64,000 nucleotides of DNA from CAIUMH01 sp963758555 (GTDB lineage: Bacteria; Actinomycetota; Acidimicrobiia; Acidimicrobiales; RAAP-2): NCBI GenBank assembly GCA_963758555.1, contig CAVWVW010000003.1, positions 1,550,001-1,614,000 of the forward strand, read 5' to 3'. The notes under the pieces were generated by a model, which did no database searches, was not told where the DNA came from, and saw only the letters and a list, made by a program, of their open reading frames with translations. Below, one piece after another: positions 18,111 through 26,465 of this stretch. The translations under genes were made by a program, and so were the position numbers. How positions within the stretch are numbered: position 1 is the stretch's first letter; each line of letters starts with the position of its first letter.

Positions 18111-19280
18111 TTAGAGGCGGTAGACCTTGCGTGCGGTGTCGCCCATCACGCGTGCCAGCGTCTCGGGACGGAGCGTCGCCATCTTCTCCGCCACGCTCTC
18201 GACCGGTGAGGGGTAGAGGCACGTCGGGTGCGGGAAGTCCGTCTCGAACATGATCCGGTCGTCGCCGACGCGGTCCATGAGGTTCTGGAGCTGGCCTTGG
18301 TTCTCCTCGTACCAGAACGTGGCGTACCAGTTCTTGGCGAAGTACTCAGAGGGCTTGTACTTCATCGCGGCGAACTGCTCCGGTGCGTTCTCGGACAGCT
18401 CGTAGTCCATGGTCTCCAAGATGAACGGCACCCAGCCGATGCCGCTCTCCACGGCCACGAAGGTCAGGTCGGGGTAGCGGTCGAAGACACCGGAGAAGAT
18501 CGTGTTCATCACCACGCGGGCGCTGTTCAAGAACAGCATCCCGCCACCGATCGCCGGCTTGACGTACTCGTTCTGGGACTCCCAGAAGTACTTGCCGTAG
18601 AAGTCCATCGCCGTGTTGGACGACCCGATGTGGAAGTGCACCGGCATGTTGAGGTCGCTGCAGACCTGCCACAGCGGGTCCCACGCCCGGTTGGCGAGGT
18701 CAGGGGAGCCTGCGTCCTGCGGGTCGGACGTCATGTTGATCCCACGCAGGCCAAGGCCCGCGGCGCGCTTGGTCTCAGCCACGCAGCGATCGACGTCCCA
18801 CGCAGGCATGAGCGTCATGGGGATGAACCGGTTCTTGGACGAGTCCTGGAGCTCAGCCATGGCGTCGTTGTAGATCTCGAGGCACACCATCCGGAGAGCC
18901 TCGTCAGGGATGACGTTGTTGAGCGTCGAGCCGCCGAGGCCGACCACGTTGGGGAAGAGGACCTGGGCGTGGATGCCGCACTCGTCCATCACCTTGAGCC
19001 GAGCCACCGGGTCGTAGGCGCCATCGTGGACCCAGTCGAGACCCTTGTCCATGGTGTCGAGGAACGCCATCTTCGACTCGTCTTTGGCGACCACGCCGCC
19101 GCCTCGAGCAAAGCCGATCTCGTTGCCGTCGACCACCCACGTCGGGAGGCCTTCGCGCTCTTCGACCTTGAGCACCCTGTCCTTGAGGTCCTTCGGCGCA
19201 CGGCTCGTCCACAGGTCGAACGGCTCGGTGTAGTGCGTGTCAGCGTCGATGATCTGGAAACCCTCTGCCAGCGTGCTCAT
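18111..19280 (-). CDS. Amidohydrolase-2 family metal-dependent hydrolase
   Basis: A 389-residue TIM-barrel hydrolase of the ACMSD/amidohydrolase-2 type. The N-terminal IIDADTHYTEPFDLW carries the metal-binding D-x-H. Further blocks are FPNVVGLGGSTLNN, NMPVHFHIGSSN, VAVESGIGWVPFILE and RIMFETDFPHPTCLYP with the terminal metal Asp. Family members decarboxylate or hydrolyse acids. In actinobacteria they sit with CoA-ester catabolism, but no such genes flank this one. The ATG at 19280 (MSTLAEGFQ) has an AGGAGA site, and an extension to 19340 is unlikely. A palindromic operator lies about 60 bp upstream. Confidence 0.85.
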   Translation of the reverse strand: MSTLAEGFQIIDADTHYTEPFDLWTSRAPKDLKDRVLKVEEREGLPTWVVDGNEIGFARGGGVVAKDESKMAFLDTMDKGLDWVHDGAYDPVARLKVMDECGIHAQVLFPNVVGLGGSTLNNVIPDEALRMVCLEIYNDAMAELQDSSKNRFIPMTLMPAWDVDRCVAETKRAAGLGLRGINMTSDPQDAGSPDLANRAWDPLWQVCSDLNMPVHFHIGSSNTAMDFYGKYFWESQNEYVKPAIGGGMLFLNSARVVMNTIFSGVFDRYPDLTFVAVESGIGWVPFILETMDYELSENAPEQFAAMKYKPSEYFAKNWYATFWYEENQGQLQNLMDRVGDDRIMFETDFPHPTCLYPSPVESVAEKMATLRPETLARVMGDTARKVYRL

Positions 19281-19341
19281 GGTCTTGTCTCCTGGAGTTC
19301 GTGCCGCCCCAAGATGGGCGCTTCGCTGAGAGTTTGCCATT

Positions 19342-19361
19342 AATTGACGCCGGCGTCAGTT
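19342..19361. promoter_or_regulatory. Palindromic operator candidate, TetR-like
   Basis: TGACGCCGGCGTCA (19345-19358) is a perfect 14-bp palindrome. It sits in a near-symmetric 20-bp frame, upstream of the amidohydrolase start and between divergent genes. Palindromes of this form are typical of TetR-family operators controlling lipid and CoA metabolism in actinobacteria. No TetR gene is in the window. The assignment to TetR is inference. Confidence 0.6.
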
Positions 19362-19497
19362 CGAGAGCAGAACCCGGGAGCACACTGCTCTTCTGCAGGC
19401 CCCCGACACCGAGAGGCTCTCATGGAAGGATTGAGATACGTCACGAACAAGCCCATCGCTGCAGATCGATGATCGAGGAAGTGCGGAGGAACGCGAG

Positions 19498-20307
19498 ATG
19501 GCTCTGAGGGGGTTGCCGACACGAAGAGGTGCGGCTGCCCTTCTCGCTGTGGGCCTCGCTGCTGTGCTCGTGCCGAGCTGCTCGAGCTCCGCGAGCTCGT
19601 CGACGTCGCAGCCGTCCGCTCCCACGGCCTCCTCCTTCTGCGGACACGTGAGCCAGGTGCTCATCGACGAGAGCACGCTGGTGGGCATCGCTCCAAGCAA
19701 CGGCATCGAGCACCTTGGCGTCTCGAACAGCGACTTGGTCACGTTGGAGGCCACAGCTCGCTCGTTGGCGAGCAATCTCACCCATGCGAGCGAGCAGGCT
19801 CCAACGAGCTCGCTCAGGAAGGCTCTCTCTGATCTCGGGCTCCAGGTCTCCTCGGCGGTGACGTTCGCCAATCCCGTCGCGACGCTCCAGCTGAAGGCCC
19901 AGGATGCCGCCGCTGGCCTGTCTCCGCTCTACCGATCGCTCGGCCAGCTGTGCCCGAACGTCGTCTCGAGCCAGAGGCCCACGTCGCGCCAGCAGGCGGA
20001 GCTCGCTGCCAAGTCCCTCGTCATGGACGCTGCCGTCGTGGCGTCGGGGAGAGGGCAGCCGTTCACGCAGACTGACGTCGATCAGCTGCTGGCGACCGCC
20101 GGCCAGGGCTCGGTGGACAGCATCACCGTCACCGTGCCGCTCGGCGGGGCTGCTCACCACCCCGACGTGATGGAGTTCACGGTGACGAATCTTGGCGGCG
20201 CGTGGCCAGTCTGCGTGCAGTCCACCTCTGGCGGCCCGCACTCCATCAACAAGGTCAGCGTGATCACCTGCCCGAGTGGGGCGACAGGCCACCCGATGAT
20301 GAAGTGA
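19498..20307 (+). CDS. Putative lipoprotein of unknown function
   Basis: A 269-residue exported protein. A twin-Arg-containing, hydrophobic signal sequence ends in a lipobox-like VPSC (Cys at about residue 28), followed by a Ser/Thr/Ala linker typical of actinobacterial lipoproteins. The mature part has an alpha-helical half (ARSLASNLTHASEQ) and a C-terminal beta-rich half with paired Cys (VCVQSTSGG, VITCPSG). No known domain is recognised. It is 21 bp upstream of the dienelactone hydrolase gene on the same strand, so co-transcription is possible. Confidence 0.65.
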   Translation: MALRGLPTRRGAAALLAVGLAAVLVPSCSSSASSSTSQPSAPTASSFCGHVSQVLIDESTLVGIAPSNGIEHLGVSNSDLVTLEATARSLASNLTHASEQAPTSSLRKALSDLGLQVSSAVTFANPVATLQLKAQDAAAGLSPLYRSLGQLCPNVVSSQRPTSRQQAELAAKSLVMDAAVVASGRGQPFTQTDVDQLLATAGQGSVDSITVTVPLGGAAHHPDVMEFTVTNLGGAWPVCVQSTSGGPHSINKVSVITCPSGATGHPMMK

Positions 20308-20328
20308 AGAGCCACCAAGTGAGAGGTC

Positions 20329-21060
20329 ATGACGATGCCTGAGGTGCAGATCGAAGTCGAGGCAACGCTGCCTGCGTATCTCGCGGTCCCTGATGGGGAG
20401 GGACCGTGGCCTGGTGTCCTCGTGATCCACGATGCCTACGGCATGACGCCAGATGCTCACACCCAAGCGGACTGGCTCGCCTCCGAAGGCTTCCTTGCCG
20501 TCGTCCCCGACCTGTTCAGGGGTGGCACCGCTGCCTCGTGCCTCAAAGCCATCATGCAGAGCACCCTGCGACGAGAGGGCCAGATCTTCGACGATCTCGA
20601 GACGGCGCGCTCGTGGCTTGCCGGGCGAGACGACTGCTCGGGTCGGATCGGTGTCATCGGCTTCTGCATGGGCGGAGGATTCGCATTGCTGCTGGCGCCA
20701 AGGGACGGCTACTCGGCATCGAGCGTCAACTACGGATCCGTCCCCAAAGACGTCGACTCGCTCCTCAAGGGCGCGTGTCCTGTGATCGCCAGCTACGGCG
20801 CCAAGGACTGGACGCTCAAGGGCGCTCCCTCGAAGCTCGAAAGGGCTCTGGAGAAGAACGGTGTACCCCATGACGTCGAGGTCTACGCGGAGGCGGCCCA
20901 CTCCTTCCTCAACGATCACGACCCCTCAGACGTCTCGATCCTCTTCAGGCTGTTTGCTCAGATCATCGGCGCGGGCTACGACGAAGCCGCCGCGCTCGAC
21001 GCTCGGCGGCGCATCATCGCCTTCTTCCAAACTCACCTGGCTCCGTCAATCGAACCGTGA
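20329..21060 (+). CDS. Dienelactone hydrolase family protein
   Basis: A 243-residue alpha/beta hydrolase of the DLH type. The nucleophile is Cys113 in GFCMGGG, with Asp160 (YGAKDWTLKG) and His191 (EAAHSFLND) completing the Cys-Asp-His triad. VLVIHDAYGM gives the oxyanion region and FLAVVPDLFRG is the conserved follow-on. Family members open dienelactone in chloroaromatic catabolism or act on other esters. No ortho-cleavage genes flank it, so the physiological substrate is unknown. Length and motifs are complete. Confidence 0.9.
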   Translation: MTMPEVQIEVEATLPAYLAVPDGEGPWPGVLVIHDAYGMTPDAHTQADWLASEGFLAVVPDLFRGGTAASCLKAIMQSTLRREGQIFDDLETARSWLAGRDDCSGRIGVIGFCMGGGFALLLAPRDGYSASSVNYGSVPKDVDSLLKGACPVIASYGAKDWTLKGAPSKLERALEKNGVPHDVEVYAEAAHSFLNDHDPSDVSILFRLFAQIIGAGYDEAAALDARRRIIAFFQTHLAPSIEP

Positions 21061-21385
21061 TCTAGGCCGCACACGTTCTCACCAGGTAGCGGAGGTCGGT
21101 ATCTCGAGCTGCACGGCAGCCGCCGAGCCCGTCTTCTCTAGGACCAGCGTCTTCCAGAGACTGCTGGCCTCGAAGGCAGTGCTGCTCGAAGGCAGTGCAC
21201 CGTGCGAACCTCGGTCGCGGTCCACCACCGCTGCACCGTCGACGTCACAGGAACGCGCAAGATCTCGACGAGCGGCTCCACTACGAACGTCACGTCGGAA
21301 TTCGGCGAAGAAGAAGGTCGCACTCGACGGATCAAGGATCCTCCGAGTTCGCGATTAGGAAACAAAGAGTTAACATTTGACCCTC
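21061..21385. other. Intergenic region without a supported gene; short direct repeat
   Basis: No open frame here shows protein-like composition or a ribosome-binding site. It contains two copies of CTCGAAGGCAGTGC (21169-21182 and 21185-21198, 16-bp period). Base composition falls towards AT after about 21330, leading into the promoter and riboswitch of the polysaccharide locus. Confidence 0.7.
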
Positions 21386-21414
21386 TTGATAGTCCCTCGA
21401 TGCTCCATTATTCT
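21386..21414 (+). promoter_or_regulatory. Sigma-70-type promoter ahead of the c-di-GMP riboswitch
   Basis: A -35 hexamer TTGATA (21386-21391) and a -10 hexamer TATTCT (21409-21414) are separated by 17 bp, in an AT-rich pocket of otherwise GC-rich DNA. Transcription would begin at about the first conserved riboswitch bases (21421). Position and spacing make it the natural promoter of the rightward polysaccharide operon. Confidence 0.6.
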
Positions 21415-21420
21415 CAGGAT

Positions 21421-21497
21421 TTCAGCGATAAGGGCAAAACCATCGCAAGGTGGTGACGCAAAGCCACGGGACCCTCTGGGTTAGCCGGGCTACCGAA
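21421..21497 (+). promoter_or_regulatory. c-di-GMP-I (GEMM) riboswitch, left copy
   Basis: The conserved GEMM-I elements appear in order. GGGCAAAACC comes first. Next is a P2 stem ACCATC/GGTGGT capped by a GCAA tetraloop (21439-21454). Then follow GACGCAAAGCCACGGG, a P3 arm, and AGCCGGGCTACCG. The core runs straight into an AAGGAG Shine-Dalgarno (21500-21505) and an ATG at 21512, so translational or combined control is plausible. It shares TTCAGCGATAA at the 5' side and GCTACCGAACGAAGGAG at the 3' side with the second copy at 35.4 kb. Class assignment is strong. Ligand choice (c-di-GMP rather than cGAMP) and the regulatory sign are inferred. Confidence 0.92.
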
Positions 21498-21511
21498 CGA
21501 AGGAGAGATCC

Positions 21512-21694
21512 ATGGCGACAGCCAAGGCTATCCCCGTACACCGGGGATGCCTGAGGTCGACCAGGCAATGGTCGTCCTGTGCACGTTCAAGGGCGCACGA
21601 CATCCCACGCCCACACTCCCCCTGCGGCACACGATTCGAGGAGAAACGTCCTTGTTTCCGTCAAAGGTCCTCTAAGGGGACAGCACCCCGTTGA
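21512..21694 (+). CDS. Small ORF directly behind the riboswitch
   Basis: This is the first start codon after the riboswitch, with an ideal AAGGAG six bases upstream. The read-through frame gives 60 residues (MATAKAIPVHRGCLRST and so on) with a Cys/Arg/Ser-rich, unconvincing C-terminus. Assuming one missing G in the GGGG run near 21545, the frame becomes GMPEVDQAMVVLCTFKGARH and continues to a TAA near 21673, which looks more protein-like (about 55 residues). No homology is recognised. It could be a genuine small protein, a regulatory leader peptide, or the damaged start of a larger gene. Confidence 0.35.
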   Translation: MATAKAIPVHRGCLRSTRQWSSCARSRAHDIPRPHSPCGTRFEEKRPCFRQRSSKGTAPR

Positions 21695-22083
21695 GGACGT
21701 CACCTCGGCTCGGTGAGTCGACGGTGACGGAGGGCAACAACAAGCGGAGCTGGTGACCTCATCGGGGCGGAGCTCGGTCTCAGTTCGAGCCCCGAAGCAC
21801 AAGCACGCACAGTCGAAGCTGCCAACACCTTGGCAGATCACGCCCAAGATGAGATCATTTCTCTTGCAATGAATCATTTAGCAGTGAAGTTGCACTTTCA
21901 TTCCCACTATTTAGTCGAAAGGAGATCTTGAACCAGTGTGATTGAGAGAGATCTTCCGAGGACGGTCTCCCCCGCTCACGTGGCTGGCACCTCTCTCGAG
22001 GAAGCGCACCAGCTGCCATGACCAGGAAAAAGCCAGAGCAAGCGACCACAGAACCGAACATCGACAAATTGAGGAGACGTCCA
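21695..22083 (+). other. Non-coding-looking leader between small ORF and first glycosyltransferase
   Basis: About 390 bp without a supported gene. The first half is GC-rich and can fold: GTCACC (about 21699-21704) faces GGTGAC (about 21723-21728) as a 7-bp stem. The second half (about 21850-21925) is strikingly AT-rich for this genome and may hold an internal promoter. A GAAAGGAG Shine-Dalgarno near 21917-21924 precedes only a five-codon TTG frame. It may be a long 5' UTR. Confidence 0.5.
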
Positions 22084-22893
22084 ATGCAAGATCAGCTCAC
22101 CAGGGTTGTCCAGCCAAAGAGGGATCTGGCGGCAACGTACAACCCGCTCGCCAACGTGAGCGTGGTGATCCCCACCCTCAACGAGGCGAAGAACCTCCCC
22201 CACGTCTTCGGGAGGCTTCCCGAGGGGATCGCGCAGCTCATCGTCGTCGACGGGCATTCAACCGACGAGACGGTCGAGATCGCTCGCCAGCTTCGCCCCG
22301 ACGTCGAGATCGTCTTCCAATCAGGCAAGGGGAAGGGCGATGCGCTGGCCTGTGGCTTCGCGGCGTGCACCGGAGACATCATCGTCATGCTCGACGCCGA
22401 CGGCTCGACCGATCCTGCGGAGATTCCCATCTTCGTGAGCCTCCTCGAGGACGGGGCCGACTTCGCGAAGGGATCTCGGTTCATGCGCGGGGGCGGGAGC
22501 AGCGACATCACGCCTGGCCGGCGGCTGGGCAACCAGATCCTCAATCGCGCCGTGAACTTCCTCTACCGGACGAGCTACACCGACCTCTGCTACGGCTACA
22601 ACGCCTTTCACCGCAGGTGCTTGGATCGGCTGGTCGTGGACTGCTCAGGGTTCGAGGTCGAGACGCTGATCAACATCCGCGTGGCGAAGCTCGGCTTGTC
22701 GGTCGCTGAGGTACCCAGCTTCGAGGCGGATCGGATCTTCGGAGAGAGCAACCTCAACACGTTCCGAGATGGCTTCAGGGTTCTTCGAGTCATCATCCAA
22801 GAGCGCTACTCGCGCCAGCAGCCCAAGCCCGTGCCGCTGGCGGCAAGAACAACTCCCGTCGACTCAAGCCAGGCCGGTCGGGTAGCCGCGTGA
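22084..22893 (+). CDS. Glycosyltransferase family 2 (DPM1/polyprenyl-phosphate sugar transferase-like)
   Basis: A 269-residue GT2 with the N-terminal strand VSVVIPTLNEAKNLPHVF, a nucleotide-binding VVDGHSTDETVEIA, and a DxD-type metal site in VMLDADGSTDPAEI. A dolichol-phosphate mannosyltransferase-like FAKGSRFMRGGG, then NFLYRTSYTDLCYGYNAFHR and a C-terminal FGESNLNTFRDGFRVLR, follow. The ATG at 22084 has a GAGGAG site, and an in-frame ATG at 22018 is less likely. It lacks a C-terminal membrane anchor. The likely role is early glycosyl transfer or polyprenyl-phosphate sugar formation for the exopolysaccharide. The reading frame is intact. Confidence 0.85.
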   Translation: MQDQLTRVVQPKRDLAATYNPLANVSVVIPTLNEAKNLPHVFGRLPEGIAQLIVVDGHSTDETVEIARQLRPDVEIVFQSGKGKGDALACGFAACTGDIIVMLDADGSTDPAEIPIFVSLLEDGADFAKGSRFMRGGGSSDITPGRRLGNQILNRAVNFLYRTSYTDLCYGYNAFHRRCLDRLVVDCSGFEVETLINIRVAKLGLSVAEVPSFEADRIFGESNLNTFRDGFRVLRVIIQERYSRQQPKPVPLAARTTPVDSSQAGRVAA

Positions 22894-22933
22894 TCGATGC
22901 CGGCATCGATCACGTCGATCCTTCGCTGCGAGC

Positions 22934-23922
22934 TTGGTGGCACTTCGGATCGATCCGGTGAGCGCGCTCGCCGCCGTTGAGGGAGTCGGGCAACCGACGA
23001 GCGAAGGCTGGAACGTCGCCCCTGTGGCGGTCGTGATCTGCGCCTACACCGAGGACCGCTGGGATGACATCATCGCTGCGGTCACCTCGTGCGAGGAGCA
23101 GTCGCTGCCGCCCGAGCGAGATCGTGGTCGTCGTCGATCACAACCCGACCCTTGCGCTGCGGCTCCAGGCCGCGCTCGAGCGAGTGACCGTCGTCGAGAA
23201 CTCAGAGCAACGAGGACTCTCAGGGGCCAGGAACACGGGGATCAGCAGCACGTCGGCCGAGATCGTCGCGTTCCTCGACGACGACGCCCGAGCCAGCCCT
23301 CGCTGGATCGAGGGGCTCGTCGCCCGGTTCCTCGATGACCAGGTCGTCGCCGTCGGGGGCCACGCAGAGCCGCTGTGGCCGACGGGCTCTCCGGCATGGT
23401 TCCCGGCGGAGTTTGGCTGGGTCGTCGGGTGCAGCTACACGGGCCAGCCCCGACAGACGGCGCCGGTGAGGAACCCGATCGGCTGCAACATGTCGTTTCG
23501 AAGAGAGGCGCTTGAACAGGTCGGGGGCTTCTCTCATGGGATCGGGAGGGTGGGCACCAGAGCTGTGGGCTGCGAGGAGACCGAGCTCAGCCTTCGAGTC
23601 AAAGAGGCGTTCCCTGACGGCATCATCCTGTACGACCCTCAGGTGATGGTCGAGCACCGGGTGACCGCTGAGCGCACGTCGACCCGCTACTTCGCGCAGC
23701 GATGCTTCGCCGAGGGCCTGTCGAAGTCCATCGTCGCCTCGCTGGCAGGAACCGAGTCAGGTCTCTCGAGCGAGCGAACCTACCTGCGCCGCGTGCTGCC
23801 CGGGCCGTCATCCGATACCGTCCGTCGCCCTGACCGAGGCCGATCCGGAGTCGGCGTGCCAGGCGCTCGCCGTCATCGGCGGGGTCTCCGCCACCGTTGC
23901 TGGTTACGCCTACGGCTCGGTG
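22934..23922 (+). CDS. Glycosyltransferase family 2, frameshifted
   Basis: Reconstructed as a GT-A enzyme of about 330 residues. VAVVICAYTEDRWDDIIAAV is the first strand. After a +1 shift near 23114 come EIVVVVDHNP, RGLSGARNTGI, and the metal site AFLDDDARASPRWIEGL. NPIGCNMSFRREALEQVGGF and GCEETELSLRVKEAFPDG are typical acceptor-side motifs. A second +1 shift near 23829 restores ALTEADPESACQALAVIGG. No in-frame stop then separates it from the next glycosyltransferase. Either the two are fused, or this gene ends at the TGA overlapping the next GTG (23920-23923) after another shift. The end coordinate is therefore provisional. Confidence 0.75.
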
Positions 23923-25178
23923 AGCTCGGAGCGGCGGCGTGTGATCGGGACGCTTCGCCAAGCACCAGGTCCTCGCAAGGTGGTCGAGGTCGATCTGGAT
24001 CTCCCGCTGCCGTCGATCTCTCAGGCCCGGCTCGGCGACCGCCCCTATGACTCCGCCCACGTCTTCGCCCGACAGGGGTCGGCAACCCATCGGGCGAGGT
24101 GGAGATCGAGCTCGGGGCCGAACCCTTCGAGGGCACTGCGCTGCGCGTGCTGCTCGACGAGCAGCTCCGAGAGCTGCCTGCCGCCCACCTCTGCACCGAC
24201 GGTCACCTCGCTGCCCTCGGCCACCGTCGTGGTGGCTACGAACGTGGCTCGCCCGAAAGAGCTCCACGCGATGCGTCGAGTCCCTCCTCGCGCTCGACTA
24301 CCCCGACGTCGAGGTGCTCATCATCGACAACCGACGGCGGGCCGCGCGCCGCCCTGATTCACTCAAGCATCTGGCGGCGCTCGAGGGCGTCGAAGATCCT
24401 CACCGAGGAGCGGCCCGGTGCGTCGGCTGCTCGTAACACCGGGATGAGGGCCGCGTCGGGAGCGATCGTCGCCTTCACCGACGACGACGCCGTCGTCGAC
24501 CCCGGGTGGTTGCGCGAGCTCGCCACCGCCATGGTCATCCACGACGCCGCCTGCGTGACCGGTCTCGTCGTCCCTGCCGAGCTCGAGACCCCCGCTCAGA
24601 TCTGGTTCGAAGAGTACGGAGGGTTCGGCAAGGGCTATCGGACCGTCGTCCACGAGATCGCTCGAGCGCCTCGCCACTCCCCTCTCTTCCCCTACGCAGC
24701 GGGCATGTTCGGCTCCGGCAACAACGTGGCGTTCGCCAAGGACGCCCTGAGCGCGGTCGGCGGCTTCAACGAGCGCCTCGGACCAGGCACACCTACCAAG
24801 TCCGGTGAGGACCTGGCCCTGTTCATCGCCATCCTCTCGGAAGGAGGACGCCTCGTCTACGAGCCCTCCGCCATCGTGCACCACTCGCACCGGCGCACCT
24901 ACGAGGAGCTGCGCACGCAAGTCCACGACTACGGCCTCGGCCTCACGGCCATGCTCGCCTCGCTCGTCGACAGCGACCCGCGGCATCTCTTGGCGATCAC
25001 CCGGCGCCTCCCCCACGGCGCCCGGCTGCTCTTCGCTCCAGGCTCGGAGAAGAACGCCCAACACCGAGCTGGCTATCCACGCGAGCTGGCCCTGATGGAG
25101 GTCGCCGGCATGCTGAAGGGGCCTCGGGCCTACCTCAGCGCTCGTCGAGCCGCTCGGCGCACGATCAGGAGACGCTGA
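23920..25178 (+). CDS. Glycosyltransferase family 2, frameshifted
   Basis: The family layout is an N-terminal KVVEVDLDLPLPSIS with VEIELGAEPFEGTALRVLL (the acceptor-binding region seen in actinobacterial GT2 pairs), then a GT-A domain. GT-A landmarks are TVVVATNVARPKEL, ESLLALDYPDVEVLIIDN, ERPGASAARNTGMRAA and the metal site AFTDDDAVVDPGWLREL. FGSGNNVAFAKDALSAVGGFNERLG and EDLALFIAILSEGG complete it. It requires one -1 shift (about 24075, in a G run) and +1 shifts near 24200, 24271 and 24389. From there to the stop it is clean. It likely adds a sugar to the polyprenyl-linked repeat unit. Confidence 0.75.
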
Positions 25179-25180
25179 GC

Positions 25181-26465
25181 ATGCTGAGCGCCACTGGCCC
25201 CACGCCACTGGTCCGCAACGCCTCGGCGCTCATGCTCTCCACGGTGGCGACGTCGCTGCTCGGGATCGGGTTCTGGGCGGTCGCAGCGAGGACGTACACC
25301 ACCGCTGACGTGGGTGTGGCCTCCGCCGAGGTCTCAGCGATGGTCCTGCTCGCCAACATCTCGCAGCTCAACCTCATCAACATCTTTCCTCGATTCCTCC
25401 AGAATGCAGGCTCACTGACGAGACGGTTCGTGTGCGCTGGCTATCTCGCAGCAGGGTGTCTCGCCCTCATCACCGCTTCGATCTTCGTCCTCTGCGGGCT
25501 CGGCAAGAGCTACCTGCCCTCGACCGCAGCCGCAGGGATCTTGTTCGTGGCCGCCGTGCTCTGCTGGACGATCTTCACCATCCAGGACGCTGCGCTGACA
25601 GGCCTGCGCGGCACGATGTGGATCCCTGTCGAGAACATCTCGTTCTCGCTGGTCAAGATCGCTCTGCTCCCGGTCTTCGTGGGTGCCATGGCCTGGTCGG
25701 GCATCTTCGCTGCCTGGATGCTCCCCGTCGTGCTCGCCAGCATCCCGGTCAACTACTTCCTCTTCAAGCGACTCATCCCACGCCACCTCGACGGGAGCGG
25801 AGGGAGGCACCAGCTGCCCGTGCGCCGCGAGCTCGGGATCTTCGTCGCCGGTGAGTACGTCGGAAGCCTGGCCCAGAACGCTGGCTCCCTGATCCTCCCC
25901 CTCCTCGTCGTGGCCCGCCTCGGTCCCACCGTCAACGCCTACTTCTACACGAGCTGGATCGTGGCGACGTCGTTCGATCTGCTCCTCAACAACATCGCGA
26001 CCTCGATGATCGTGGAGGGCTCCGCAGAGCCTTCTGAGCTTCGAGCTCACACCGATCCGCGCCGTGCGCCTTGGGATCATCGTCGTGCTCCCCTGCATCA
26101 TCATCTCGATCATCGGCGCGCCGTTCTTCCTGGGCCTCCTTGGCCCGCAGTACGCCGCCAACGGCACCACCCTCTTCCGGCTCGTGGCCTTGGCCATGCC
26201 GTTCCGGGCGGTGGTGATCCTCTTCATGTCCTACGCCCGGCTGGTTCGCCGGATCCGGAGGGTCGTCATCGTCCAGCTGGTCAACGCCGCCCTCCTGCTG
26301 GGCCTTTCGCTCGCCCTCCTTGAGCCACTGGGGATCTCGGGCGTGGGCTACGCCTATCTCGTCGCGCAGCTGCTCCTGGCCGCGGCCGTCTTGCCCTCGG
26401 TGCTGCGACAGTTCGCTCGAGCGAGCAAGAGCACGCCGCAGGTGGCGGGGACGAGCGTGTCGTGA
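25181..26465 (+). CDS. Polysaccharide flippase (Wzx/MATE-like), frameshifted
   Basis: About 427 residues with 12-14 predicted transmembrane helices. It begins MLSATGPTPLVRNASALMLSTVATSLLGIGFWAVAAR, the usual start of polysaccharide biosynthesis flippases. TADVGVASAEVSAMVLLANISQLNL is the conserved first loop. A +1 shift near 26054 (ACC-G-ATC) must be removed to continue RAVRLGIIVVLPC and the last five helices. It starts 3 bp after the previous gene stop and ends within a 4-bp overlap with the next gene. It would move the lipid-linked repeat unit to the outer face of the membrane. Confidence 0.82.

Noticed and set aside
18228..19343. 371-residue open frame on the + strand over the amidohydrolase
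   Set aside because: It is antisense to a conserved enzyme. High-GC DNA leaves the mirror frame open by codon bias. Its translation is a Val/His/Arg-rich non-protein-like sequence with no recognisable motif.
19441..20919. 492-residue minus-strand frame across the lipoprotein and dienelactone hydrolase genes
   Set aside because: Antisense to two genes with clear signal peptide and catalytic triad. No homology or start signal.
21765..21800. tRNA-like T-loop (GTTCGAGCCCC)
   Set aside because: No acceptor, D-arm or anticodon stem can be formed around it.
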